From positions 1 through 30,005 of the forward strand of contig JBLHOS010000033.1 in the NCBI GenBank assembly GCA_047623825.1: a stretch of DNA of 30,005 nt, in the 5' to 3' direction. This DNA is from JBLHOS01 sp047623825. GTDB lineage: Bacteria > Pseudomonadota > Alphaproteobacteria > Rhodobacterales > Rhodobacteraceae. Below the pieces are notes generated by a model. It saw nothing but the letters and a program-made list of their open reading frames with translations. It was not told where the DNA came from and made no database searches. Shown here piece after piece: positions 1 through 7,356 of this stretch. A program made the position numbers and the translations under genes. Within the stretch, counting starts at the first letter, position 1; each line of letters opens with the position of its first letter.

Positions 1-33
1 CTTTGTAATAGATGCCTTGGGAGATGCCTTACC

Positions 34-73
34 CCTCTCGGGATCATGCTCTGCATGACCCTGCCGGGCAGTG
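34..73. repeat. Small palindromic repeat, copy 1
   Basis: This roughly 40-base unit begins CCTCTCGGGA, contains the short hairpin CATGC-tct-GCATG and ends with ACCCTGCCGGGCA. It matches the unit at 161-203 at both ends, while the hairpin arms differ in a compensated way. It interrupts the IS3 orfA remnant where the family protein would read CRREGI. No third copy was noticed in the window. Confidence 0.6.
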
Positions 74-160
74 GGCGGCACAGCTCAGCAATGCTGTCTT
101 CGCCACGCAGGCCGTCCAAGACGATCCGGATCTTCTCTTCGGATGAATACTGTTTGCGCG

Positions 161-203
161 CCTCTCGGGACATTGCTGCGCAATACCCTGCCGGGCAATA
201 GTG
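161..203. repeat. Small palindromic repeat, copy 2
   Basis: This unit shares CCTCTCGGGA and ACCCTGCCGGGCA with 34-73, but its hairpin is ATTGC-tgc-GCAAT. Arm bases that changed on one side changed on the other as well, so the stem is preserved. It interrupts the IS3 orfA remnant between the segments reading DIRRA and RKQYS, as if inserted there. Confidence 0.6.
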
Positions 204-357
204 GCCCGTCTGATATCTTTAACGAGCGTCTCGCCAGGGCTTTTGCGTGTTCCAGTTGTCTGTCTCATCTTCCACTCCTCAGTGGTTACGATGAGCCAAG
301 AACACTCTCTTATCAAATAAACCTAGTTGGACCCATAAGCGCTGACGTCAGACAGTA

Positions 358-372
358 CTGATTTGTGCAACA
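358..372 (+). repeat. 15-base direct repeat, IS-tip-like, copy 1
   Basis: CTGATTTGTGCAACA is repeated exactly and in the same orientation at 1841-1855, the two copies bracketing the amine oxidase gene. Its complement continues as CTTTGTTGCACAAATC, which resembles the terminal inverted repeats of IS5/IS903-type or IS6-type elements. It abuts the IS3 left end at 354. Calling it an IS tip is an inference. Confidence 0.45.
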
Positions 373-597
373 AAGTTGTCAGCGATACCACTGAAGCGAG
401 ATTTCAATAAGTTTAGGTTAATCTCGCGCGTACCAAGCGAAACGGCTAAATCATTGGCATGGTTTTGACCCAGCTGTCAGTGTCCTGTGTCGTGTAGGAC
501 AGCGTATTGGTGCTATCAGACGAATGCGAACCAATCTCAGTGGGCCACCAAATGCCGGAACCTGACCTAGGCAACGTTCGCGCCGTTCTACTCGGCG
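373..597. other. Intergenic stretch with no recognised gene
   Basis: No credible coding frame was found. It contains a short stem, TGTCCT (481-486) with AGGACA (496-501) around a nine-base loop. This lies downstream of the minus-strand amine oxidase gene but has no T tract, so it is not called a terminator. Confidence 0.4.
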
Positions 598-1668
598 CTA
601 GGCGCTCGTTCTAAACACTTCCGCAGCTACGCTCTCGCCGATCGCAAGTGCGCCCTCAATCAGACCAGGGCTCAATTCCGATACCTCTGACACAGCGAAC
701 CGAACTCGGCCATCGAGATAGGGTTGCCGGAGCACGGCGCTGCCGACGTCAGGATGGGCGGCGGGGTGGGAGACGTCCAGGTCTGTCACGATACGAGGGT
801 TTGCCGCCCAATCTTCAACTACAAGCGTTATGGGATGTAGCGCAGCTTTTCCAAAACATTCGGAAAGCTGATCCAAAATGGCCTGTCTAAGGCCCTTAGG
901 GTCGTTTCGCCGTTGTTCAGGCGTCCAACTGACAAAGCCAAATATCGCTGCAGGAGTGTTGTCGACGCCAGTATGGTCGTGCGCCTCGATCAGAGGTCCG
1001 CTACGACTTGCAATCCGACCGGACAGCCCAGCGTCTCGCCAGAAAGGGCTTTCATAGAGGGCAACGGCTTTGGCGTGAGTAGCCATCCAAGTTGGTGTGC
1101 TGAGCATTGCGTCGATCAGGCTCGGTGGCGCCCAAGGAAGGTTCAAGGTCACGGCGGCGACCCGAAGTGGAACCGCGACAATCACCTTTTCCGCGGTGAC
1201 GACTTCACCTGAACCAAGCTGAACGGCGATTTGTTTTTTTCCAACTTCAGAAATTCCAGTGACCGAAACCGATGTCCGAATGCTGGCATGGCCAATTCGG
1301 TTGGCGAGGGCTTCAATCAAGGCCGTCGGACCGCCGACGATGCGAACCATGCCATCCTGCCCAGGCAAACGTTGGCGAACCGGAGCCGGACCGTATCCTA
1401 GGATCACGGCATCCCCTTCGTTAAATTGTTCGAACGTCGACAGACCAAGCTCTTGGAGCCATCGCGCAGCTACGGGTTGATACTTTGGCCAAACCCAAGT
1501 CGGGCCGAGATCGGCAAGAGCGTGCTGACTGACAGGATCACGTAGCGCGCGAATTCGGCCTCCGATGTGCGTGTCGGCTTCGAGGACTTGAACCTTGGCG
1601 CCTGCGTCGCAAAGTGTTGCTGCTGCCGTTAGCCCAGACAGGCCTGCACCGATAACGACGATGTCCAA
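598..1668 (-). CDS. Flavin-containing amine oxidase (FAD/NAD(P)-binding oxidoreductase)
   Basis: The 356-residue protein opens with the Rossmann FAD-binding motif GAGLSGL (residues 7-13), then the acidic ribose-binding segment LEADTHIGGRIR, the pair that marks monoamine oxidase/putrescine oxidase relatives. The C-terminus has the FAD-proximal pattern GRVRFAVSEVSE followed by PGLIEGALAIGE. It should oxidise an amine to aldehyde, ammonia and peroxide in the cytoplasm, but the substrate cannot be read from the sequence. It is shorter than typical family members (about 430-500 residues), which suggests a reduced substrate domain. The start is a TTG at 1668, supported by GAGGTG seven bases upstream and by the first beta strand beginning at once. 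It stands alone, with IS scraps on both sides and a 15-base direct repeat flanking it, so acquisition or isolation by insertion sequences is plausible. Confidence 0.8.
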   Translation of the reverse strand: MDIVVIGAGLSGLTAAATLCDAGAKVQVLEADTHIGGRIRALRDPVSQHALADLGPTWVWPKYQPVAARWLQELGLSTFEQFNEGDAVILGYGPAPVRQRLPGQDGMVRIVGGPTALIEALANRIGHASIRTSVSVTGISEVGKKQIAVQLGSGEVVTAEKVIVAVPLRVAAVTLNLPWAPPSLIDAMLSTPTWMATHAKAVALYESPFWRDAGLSGRIASRSGPLIEAHDHTGVDNTPAAIFGFVSWTPEQRRNDPKGLRQAILDQLSECFGKAALHPITLVVEDWAANPRIVTDLDVSHPAAHPDVGSAVLRQPYLDGRVRFAVSEVSELSPGLIEGALAIGESVAAEVFRTSA

Positions 1669-1840
1669 AATTTCACCTCACCGGTTGTGACATAAGTAGA
1701 AACCAACTCCAATGACAGCCGAATGCAGCATTCGCTTAGCCTATGCAAACCCCGCAAAGGATCAATTCTGTCCGGCAACTCCTTCGAACCGAGAGCGACC
1801 AACGCACATGGAGCTCAGAAAGGGGAAACCTCACCTCAAC

Positions 1841-1855
1841 CTGATTTGTGCAACA
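1841..1855 (+). repeat. 15-base direct repeat, IS-tip-like, copy 2
   Basis: This is an exact copy of the 15 bases at 358-372, immediately before the IS6-family remnant that begins near 1857. Together the copies flank the amine oxidase gene over about 1.48 kb. The region between that gene and this repeat (1669-1840) shows no gene. Confidence 0.45.
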
Positions 1856-1856
1856 C

Positions 1857-2390
1857 GGTCCCTGTCAGAGGAAACTGGCTTGAGGCGGGCAGTATGACGA
1901 CCTAGCGTTGCCTGATAACAAAACACAGCCCATTTCGATATTTCAGACGAGCCTTGAGATCATCCGCTTGGCAGTGATGCTGTACATCCGATTCCCACTT
2001 TCGGTTCGCAATGTCGAAGATTTGCTGCATGAGCGAGGCATCGACATCAGCCATGAGACGGTCCGGTTTTGGTGGAACAGATTTGGCCCGATGTTTGCCG
2101 TTGAGATCCGCCACAGACGGACTGATCGAATACGGTCGGGTACACGCTGGCAATGGCACTTGGATGAGGGGTTTGTGACGATCAACGGCGAGAATCCACA
2201 TCAGCGCTTTCAAAGGCGAGAGCGGGCCATGCTTCGCTTCAGGCGGATGCGAAGACTACAGTAATCCGCATACGTCTACGGCTCAGTTCATACTCATTTC
2301 AACCGAGAGCGTCATCTCTACAACCGATCTAATTTCAAGCTGAACCGTGCCGCCGCTCTCGTCGAGTGGTGCCGCTGCTGCGCGGCCTAA
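1857..2390 (+). pseudogene. IS6-family transposase remnant with central deletion, copy 1
   Basis: The open part (from a TTG at 1908) reads as the N-terminal third of an IS6-family transposase, with VRNVEDLLHERGIDISHETV, RFWWNRFGP and QWHLDEGFVTINGE. It then jumps to the conserved C-terminal segment RRERAMLRFRRMRRLQ. After a stop codon the tail continues as HFNRERHLYNRSNFKLNRAA and ends at the TAA at 2388-2390. The catalytic DDE core between NGE and the ERAMLRF segment is missing, so the element cannot move itself. The upstream tip GGTCCCTGTCAGAG (1857-1870) is close to the IS6-like tip of copy 2. It lies in direct orientation with the remnant at 3737. Confidence 0.85.
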
Positions 2391-2621
2391 CAGATTAAGA
2401 CCACTGGAGAAATGAAACCGGTTTGCATCTGTCTGAAAGCACCTCCATGCCGATCCGGCGAGAGCGAGGTCTGGCAGTGTACGAAGGCGTTTGCGTTGAC
2501 CGAAGGCGATATTGGTTTTACCGTTGCTGTGGATGCATTGCTTTGGTTTCCATCTTTATGAGGATGCGACAAACCAGTCGCGCATGTTGGAGATCATACG
2601 ATCGACCTGAATTTTCACAAT

Positions 2622-3692
2622 ATGGAGACGCCCGCGCTGATCTTGGATATCGACCGGCTCAGAGCGAACGCAGAGCGGATGCTGACCCATTGCGCAGACC
2701 TTGGTGTCACGCTTCGCCCGCATGTGAAAACGCCGAAATCCGTAGATGTGGCCAAGCTGGCGACCGGCGGGCGGATGTCTACCATCACTACCTCGACCTT
2801 GGCTGAGGCAGAGCATTTCGCCAAGGCCGGATTTACAGACATTCTTTACGCGGTCGGCATCACCCCGAACAAATTCGCCCGCGTACGGCGGATAGGGCCA
2901 GGGCTGATGTTAGTGGTGGATTCCATCGAAATGGCTGTGGCCCTTGCCGAAAGCAACCTGCCCAATCCGGTGCTGATCGAAATAGACTGCGGCGAACACC
3001 GCGGTGGCCTGCACGAGACAGACCCGACGCTGGAGCAGATCGCCCGCGCACTTGGCGCGCAATTCGCAGGTGTCATGAGCCATGCCGGGCAATCCTACTC
3101 GACCGACGATTTGGCGATTATCCAGCAGATGGCGATGACTGAGGCCGATGCCGCGCGACGGGCTGCGGATCGTTTGCGGGAGGGTGGGCTGGAGGTTGGC
3201 ATTGTCTCCATCGGCTCGACGCCGACGGTTTTGCACGCGGACAATCTGGACGGCATCACCGAACTACGGGCCGGCATCTATCTTTTCTACGATCTATCCC
3301 AGGTCGGGCGGAAGATTTGTGGGTTTGACGACATTGCACTCACGGTTCTAAGCACCGTGATTGGCCATAACCGCAATGCGGGCGTGCTCACGCTTGATGC
3401 AGGTGCGCTGGCCATGTCCAAGGATATTGGTGCGCAGAAATATCTGCCAAATGCCGGATATGGCTGGCTCTGTGATGCCGACACTCTGGCCCCGCTTGGC
3501 CTGTCCGTGGACGTCGTCCATCAGGAACATGGGACCGTCCCTATCACGGATCCAAATGTCTATGATCAACTTCCCATCGGGTCGATGGTCCGCATATTGC
3601 CAGTCCATGCCTGCCTGACCGCCGCCGGCGGCTATGGGCGCTACCATCTGACCGATGGACGGGTCTGGTCGCGTGTGGATGGCTGGGACTGA
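2622..3692 (+). CDS. D-threonine aldolase / D-serine dehydratase-like PLP enzyme
   Basis: The 356-residue protein belongs to the alanine-racemase-fold group that includes D-threonine aldolase and D-serine dehydratase. It begins METPALILDIDRLRAN, has the PLP-lysine segment RPHVKTPK (Lys36) and ends with the family's metal-site region QEHG...LPVHACLTAAG (His329, Cys331). It should act on a D-amino acid, either by retro-aldol cleavage of D-3-hydroxyamino acids or by dehydration of D-serine; the two cannot be separated by eye. The predicted start has no good Shine-Dalgarno sequence and the frame stays open a little upstream (HTIDLNFHN), so the original N-terminus may have been altered. The gene lies between two direct IS6 remnants. 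The 230 bases before it (2391-2621) show no gene. Confidence 0.82.
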   Translation: METPALILDIDRLRANAERMLTHCADLGVTLRPHVKTPKSVDVAKLATGGRMSTITTSTLAEAEHFAKAGFTDILYAVGITPNKFARVRRIGPGLMLVVDSIEMAVALAESNLPNPVLIEIDCGEHRGGLHETDPTLEQIARALGAQFAGVMSHAGQSYSTDDLAIIQQMAMTEADAARRAADRLREGGLEVGIVSIGSTPTVLHADNLDGITELRAGIYLFYDLSQVGRKICGFDDIALTVLSTVIGHNRNAGVLTLDAGALAMSKDIGAQKYLPNAGYGWLCDADTLAPLGLSVDVVHQEHGTVPITDPNVYDQLPIGSMVRILPVHACLTAAGGYGRYHLTDGRVWSRVDGWD

Positions 3693-3736
3693 TCAAAGTG
3701 CGGATGCTTGCCAAGCGGATCGTTGTGGCCACTCAA

Positions 3737-4190
3737 GGGCACTGTCAGAGCAAAACCGGCTGAGGCGGGCAGGGCGCCGCTCAGCTTCTGCGAATGACAA
3801 AACACCCCCGCTTTCGCTCCTTCAAGAGGAGCCCCGCGATCACCCGTTTGGCCGTCATGATGTGTGTTAGGTTGCCGCTTTCGCGTCGCAAAGTTGGGTC
3901 TTTCGCACAAGCGAGGCATCGACATCAGCCATGACGCGGTTCGGTTTTGGTGGAACATATTTGGCCAGATGTTCGTCGCTGAGATCCGCCGCAGACGGTG
4001 TGATCGAATGCGGTGGGGGACTCACTGGCGAGAACTCGCATCAATCCTTTTGAAGGCGAGAGTGGGACATACTACGCTTTGGGCGGATGCGAAATTTACA
4101 GAGATCTGCCGCCGTCCACGGCTCAGTCCACGACCGATCAAATTTCAAACTCTACTGTGCCGCCGCTCTTGCCAACTGGTGCGGTTCAGC
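3737..4190 (+). pseudogene. IS6-family transposase remnant with central deletion, copy 2
   Basis: It starts with a tip GGCACTGTCAGAG (3738-3750), close to the IS6/IS26 terminal consensus that begins GGCACTGTTGCAAA. The following frames give RLAVMMCVRLPLS, RHRHQP and RFWWNIFGQMFVAEIRRRR, then jump to the C-terminal region seen in copy 1. Frameshifts and stops run throughout. Compared with copy 1 the central junction lacks 38 more bases, so the two deletions differ at the left breakpoint but share the right side. It abuts the stop codon of the LacI-type gene at 4197. It cannot encode a working transposase. Confidence 0.8.
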
Positions 4191-4196
4191 CTTGGC

Positions 4197-5195
4197 TCAA
4201 AATGCTCTGAGCTTGCATGGGACTAGAATAGGTTCTTTTGAAGCGTTGGATTTTCCGATCAACTCGAATGCTTTGTTCAGCATTGTGGTGACGTCCTGCT
4301 CAACCATTCCAATATTGCCGGGCAGGAAAGATCCGAAAGGATCCCAGTCAAAGCAACCATATCTTACCTTGTCGGCGTCACTCGCAAGCTCGCTGTGCCA
4401 TCGCACAACGCCTTCAAGTGAAATTGTCGAATTGACAAAAAGACCCGAAGGGCCATCTGGTTTGAAACTTTCTAGGACCTTTGCTGCACTCTCAGCCGAA
4501 TAGCCGGTTGCCATGATATGGGTGTCTGGAACAGATATTGAACGTTCGTGTTGTGCGGCCAAGAAACCGTCTAGGCGTGCGGCAGTGTTGTGATCCGCAA
4601 GTCGCCCGCCAACAAACCGCAATGGTCCGCTCCAACCAAGATCTTTTTCGCAACGATCCAGAATGAGCTTTGTGAGATCGCGTGCCGCAGAATAGTTGTC
4701 GGAAATCACGGATGGCGCGTCTCTGCCCGGCAGATCCAGATTAATCGACTGGACGCCTGACGCGCTGCAAAAAGCCGAAATACGATCCGGGTCCGTTGCT
4801 CCGGTCGAGATCAAGCATTCGGCCTGATAGGAGATAAGCTCCTTTGCTGCCTCAAACTCCAAATCGGGATTACGCTGCGTGCAAGTGACCACCGGAAAAA
4901 ATCCACGTGCTCGTGCCATCGTTTCAAATTGCTCCGCGATGTCGCCAAAGTACCGGTTGTCGTATTTCGGGACGATCATGCCGACAATGTTGGAACGCTC
5001 TCGTCGCAAAAGGCTGGCCTGCACGTTGACAGAGTAACCTTGCTCTTCTGCGAGGCGCATGACCCGCTCGGCCAGTTTTTGACTGATTCGACGCTTCTCC
5101 CACGTCCCGTTGAGTACGGAACTCACCGCGCTTGGGGAGGCGTCAGCAAGTTTGGCGAGGTCGTAGATCGTTGTTCTCTTGGTCTCTTTTCCCAT
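4197..5195 (-). CDS. LacI-family transcriptional regulator, probable ribitol-operon repressor
   Basis: This is a 332-residue LacI/GalR-type regulator. The N-terminal helix-turn-helix and hinge read TTIYDLAKLADASPSAVSSV, then LNG, then RISQKLAERVMRLAEEQGY and LLRRERSNIVGMIVP, which leads into a periplasmic-binding-protein-like effector domain. The start is taken as the ATG at 5195, which places the HTH seven residues in, as is usual. A TTG at 5228 in the same frame would add 11 residues. The gene is divergent from the sugar ABC/ribitol operon beginning at 5451, and tandem operator-like repeats lie between them. This supports local, probably ribitol- or ribulose-responsive repression, but the effector is inferred from context. 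The C-terminus (CKLRAF) ends a few bases from an IS6 remnant and appears intact. Confidence 0.88.
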   Translation of the reverse strand: MGKETKRTTIYDLAKLADASPSAVSSVLNGTWEKRRISQKLAERVMRLAEEQGYSVNVQASLLRRERSNIVGMIVPKYDNRYFGDIAEQFETMARARGFFPVVTCTQRNPDLEFEAAKELISYQAECLISTGATDPDRISAFCSASGVQSINLDLPGRDAPSVISDNYSAARDLTKLILDRCEKDLGWSGPLRFVGGRLADHNTAARLDGFLAAQHERSISVPDTHIMATGYSAESAAKVLESFKPDGPSGLFVNSTISLEGVVRWHSELASDADKVRYGCFDWDPFGSFLPGNIGMVEQDVTTMLNKAFELIGKSNASKEPILVPCKLRAF

Positions 5196-5250
5196 ATTCT
5201 TCGTTGCGACCTCAGACCCTTCATTCAAAGTTATTCAACCATCTTGACGC

Positions 5251-5291
5251 TGATCAATCGATGGAGCAACCTTGCGCAATCGATGGTGCAA
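5251..5291. promoter_or_regulatory. Tandem LacI-type operator candidates
   Basis: CAATCGATGGAGCAA (5255-5269) recurs as CAATCGATGGTGCAA (5277-5291), exactly 22 bases on, which is two helical turns. The second copy sits in the imperfect palindrome TTGCGCAATCGATGGTGCAA (5272-5291), whose centre is the CG step typical of LacI/GalR operators. The pair lies between the divergent regulator and the binding-protein gene. I could not assign a convincing -35/-10 pair by eye. Confidence 0.6.
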
Positions 5292-5450
5292 ATAAAGCTG
5301 TCGGTTGCGCATACTTTGTGATGCGTTGGGAGGAGTTCAGTTCTGGTACCATAGCAACCCGAACTGTGGGTGGCTCGCAGCCCGGTGTTTTCTTCTCAAG
5401 TGTCACTCTCCGCATGAGCGGGCGCTAATTTGGTTTGGAGGAGTAAACAA

Positions 5451-6488
5451 ATGAACAAGAGCAAATCCCTTGCGGTGGCATCGACGCTGGTCGCCACTCT
5501 GCTCGCCACAGCGGCAACCGCGCAGACGGTTGCATTCTTGATGCCTGATCAGGCATCAACCCGATATGAACAGCACGATTGGCCCGGCTTCCAAGCCGCG
5601 ATGGGCGAGCTTTGCCCTGACTGCACTCTCATTTACCAAAATGGCAACGCGGACGTTGCTCTGCAGCAGCAGCAGTTCAATTCCGTAATCGCACAAGGTG
5701 CGACCGTAATTGTTCTTGACCCGGTTGACTCAGCCGCTGCCGCCGCGCTTGTCGAGATTGCTCACTCTCAGGACGTCCAAGTGATCGCTTATGACCGTCC
5801 GATCCCGGACTCACCTGCAGATTTTTATGTGTCCTTTGATAACGAAGGCATCGGCTATGCTATTGCCCAATCGTTGGTAGAGCACCTTCAGGCCATGGGT
5901 GTCCCAGAAGGTGCCGGTGTTCTTCAGATCAATGGTTCGCCCACTGATGCAGCAGCTGGCCTGATCCGTGATGGCGTTGATCGCGCACTCGATGCATCAC
6001 CCTACGTGACCATGTCTGAATTCGATACGCCAGACTGGGCGCCGCCAAGAGCGCAGGAATGGGCCGCAGGCCAGATCACGCGCTTTGGTGGTGACATTAT
6101 GGGCATCGTTGCGGCCAATGACGGCACCGGTGGTGGGGCGATTGCCGCGCTAAAGGCTGCGGGTGCAGATCCGCTTCCGCCTGTCACTGGAAATGACGCG
6201 ACGATTGCTGCGCTACAGCTGATTATTGCGGGCGACCAGTACAACACAATTTCCAAGCCCTCCGAGATTGTTGCTGCTGCGGCGGCCGAAATTGCGATGA
6301 TGTTGATCAACGGTGAAACTCCTGTGGCCACCTCAACGCTCTACAACACGCCATCCCGGCTGTTTGTACCCGCTGTCGTGACCCAGGAAAACATCAAGGC
6401 AGAGATCTTTGATGCTGGCATCCAATCGGCCGAAGACGTCTGCACAGCTGAATATGCTGACGCATGCGCGGCGCTTGGCATCGAATAA
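5451..6488 (+). CDS. Sugar/pentitol ABC transporter, periplasmic substrate-binding protein
   Basis: The 345-residue protein has a classic signal peptide: basic MNKSK, a hydrophobic stretch, then cleavage after ATAA-TA near residue 24. The mature chain starts TVAFLMPDQASTRYE and has the ribose/xylose-binding (type I periplasmic binding protein) pattern, including DPVDSAAAAALVEIA and a hinge segment AANDGTGGGAIAALKAAG. It most resembles XylF-like binding proteins. The start at 5451 is fixed by GGAGGAG at 5438-5444 and by the signal peptide; a longer in-frame start at 5430 lacks these. As the first gene of the ribitol operon it should capture ribitol or a related pentitol. The ligand is inferred from the downstream dehydrogenase and kinase. 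Confidence 0.88.
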   Translation: MNKSKSLAVASTLVATLLATAATAQTVAFLMPDQASTRYEQHDWPGFQAAMGELCPDCTLIYQNGNADVALQQQQFNSVIAQGATVIVLDPVDSAAAAALVEIAHSQDVQVIAYDRPIPDSPADFYVSFDNEGIGYAIAQSLVEHLQAMGVPEGAGVLQINGSPTDAAAGLIRDGVDRALDASPYVTMSEFDTPDWAPPRAQEWAAGQITRFGGDIMGIVAANDGTGGGAIAALKAAGADPLPPVTGNDATIAALQLIIAGDQYNTISKPSEIVAAAAAEIAMMLINGETPVATSTLYNTPSRLFVPAVVTQENIKAEIFDAGIQSAEDVCTAEYADACAALGIE

Positions 6489-6499
6489 CAAAGACCTTT

Positions 6500-6535
6500 T
6501 GCGCTGCGCCTAGTCTGCGGCGCCGCGCATTTTTT
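6500..6535 (+). terminator. Intrinsic terminator/attenuator between binding protein and ATPase genes
   Basis: The stem TGCGCTGCGCC (6500-6510) pairs with GGCGCCGCGCA (6519-6529), 10 of 11 positions, around an eight-base loop and is followed by six Ts (6530-6535). It lies 12 bases after the stop of the binding-protein gene and just before the ATPase ribosome site. Partial termination here would give more binding protein than membrane components, a common arrangement in ABC operons. Confidence 0.82.
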
Positions 6536-6552
6536 CACAAGTGGAGACAGTC

Positions 6553-7356
6553 ATGACACAGAAAAATGCTGGCCCAGAAAAAGGTGAACTTATTTTGCGG
6601 CTGCGCGGGGTAGGTAAACAATTTGGTGCCGTGACTGCTTTGGAAGACATCGAACTCGACGTCCACGCAGGTGAGGTCGTCGCCCTGGTTGGTGACAACG
6701 GCGCGGGTAAATCCACACTTGTGAAGGTTCTGGCCGGGGTGCATCAACCAACCTCTGGTACCATCGAATATCTTGGTAAGCAGGTGTCGCTGGACAATCC
6801 GGGCAAGGCCCTCGAGATGGGGATTGCGACGGTCTTTCAGGATCTCGCACTGTGCGAAAACCTTGATGTCGTTGCTAATCTCTTTCTGGGTCATGAGATT
6901 TCACCATGGTGCATGGATGAAGTGCAAATGGAGGTCCGCGCGTGGACGCTTTTGCAGGAATTGGCTGCGCGTATCCCCTCCGTCCGCGAGCCCATCGCAT
7001 CCCTTTCCGGCGGCCAACGTCAGACAGTCGCCGTCGCACGTTCGCTGCTGCTGGACCCCGAAATAATCATGCTGGATGAACCGACAGCCGCATTGGGCGT
7101 CGCGCAAACCGCTGAAGTGCTCAATCTGATCGAACGGGTTCGTGATCGCGGCCACGGGGTCATTCTGATCTCGCACAACATGGAAGATGTACGCGCAGTT
7201 GCAGATCGCATTGTCGTACTGCGTCTGGGAAAGAACAATGGCGTCTTTACCGCAGAAACATCGCACCAAGAACTGGTCTCTGCGATCACTGGCGCGAGTG
7301 AGAACTCTGTCTCGCGCAGGGCAGCACGCAAACTCGAAGAGGTCGGGGAAGACTAA
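6553..7356 (+). CDS. Sugar/pentitol ABC transporter, ATP-binding protein
   Basis: This is a 267-residue single-domain ABC ATPase. Walker A is GDNGAGKS (47-54), the Q-loop lies in TVFQDLAL, the signature is LSGGQ (151-155), Walker B is IIMLDEP (171-177) and the switch histidine is in LISHNM. It has one nucleotide-binding domain, unlike RbsA/XylG with two, and so resembles the fructose-type FrcA subunits, which would work as a homodimer. The ATG at 6553 is preferred over an upstream GTG at 6541, because the GTG itself lies within the ribosome-binding GTGGAGA. Its stop codon overlaps the permease start by one base (TAATG), indicating translational coupling. Confidence 0.9.
   Translation: MTQKNAGPEKGELILRLRGVGKQFGAVTALEDIELDVHAGEVVALVGDNGAGKSTLVKVLAGVHQPTSGTIEYLGKQVSLDNPGKALEMGIATVFQDLALCENLDVVANLFLGHEISPWCMDEVQMEVRAWTLLQELAARIPSVREPIASLSGGQRQTVAVARSLLLDPEIIMLDEPTAALGVAQTAEVLNLIERVRDRGHGVILISHNMEDVRAVADRIVVLRLGKNNGVFTAETSHQELVSAITGASENSVSRRAARKLEEVGED

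Larger units (their letters stand above)
1..354 (-). mobile_element. IS3-family element remnant, left end and broken orfA
   Basis: Read on the minus strand, the sequence starts at 354 with the terminus-like TGTCTGACGTCAGCGC. It then gives an ATG at 268 opening MRQTTGTRKSPGE, followed in another frame by RKQYSSEEKIRIVLDGLRGED, both typical of the orfA (helix-turn-helix) protein of IS3-family transposases. A final piece reading GIYYK leaves the window at base 1. The reading frame is broken twice, each time by a copy of a roughly 40-base hairpin repeat (34-73 and 161-203). About 65 bases of left end and leader are clearly homologous to the forward-oriented copy at 26583, which identifies the terminus. 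This is a dead fragment; whether orfB follows lies outside the window. Confidence 0.8.
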
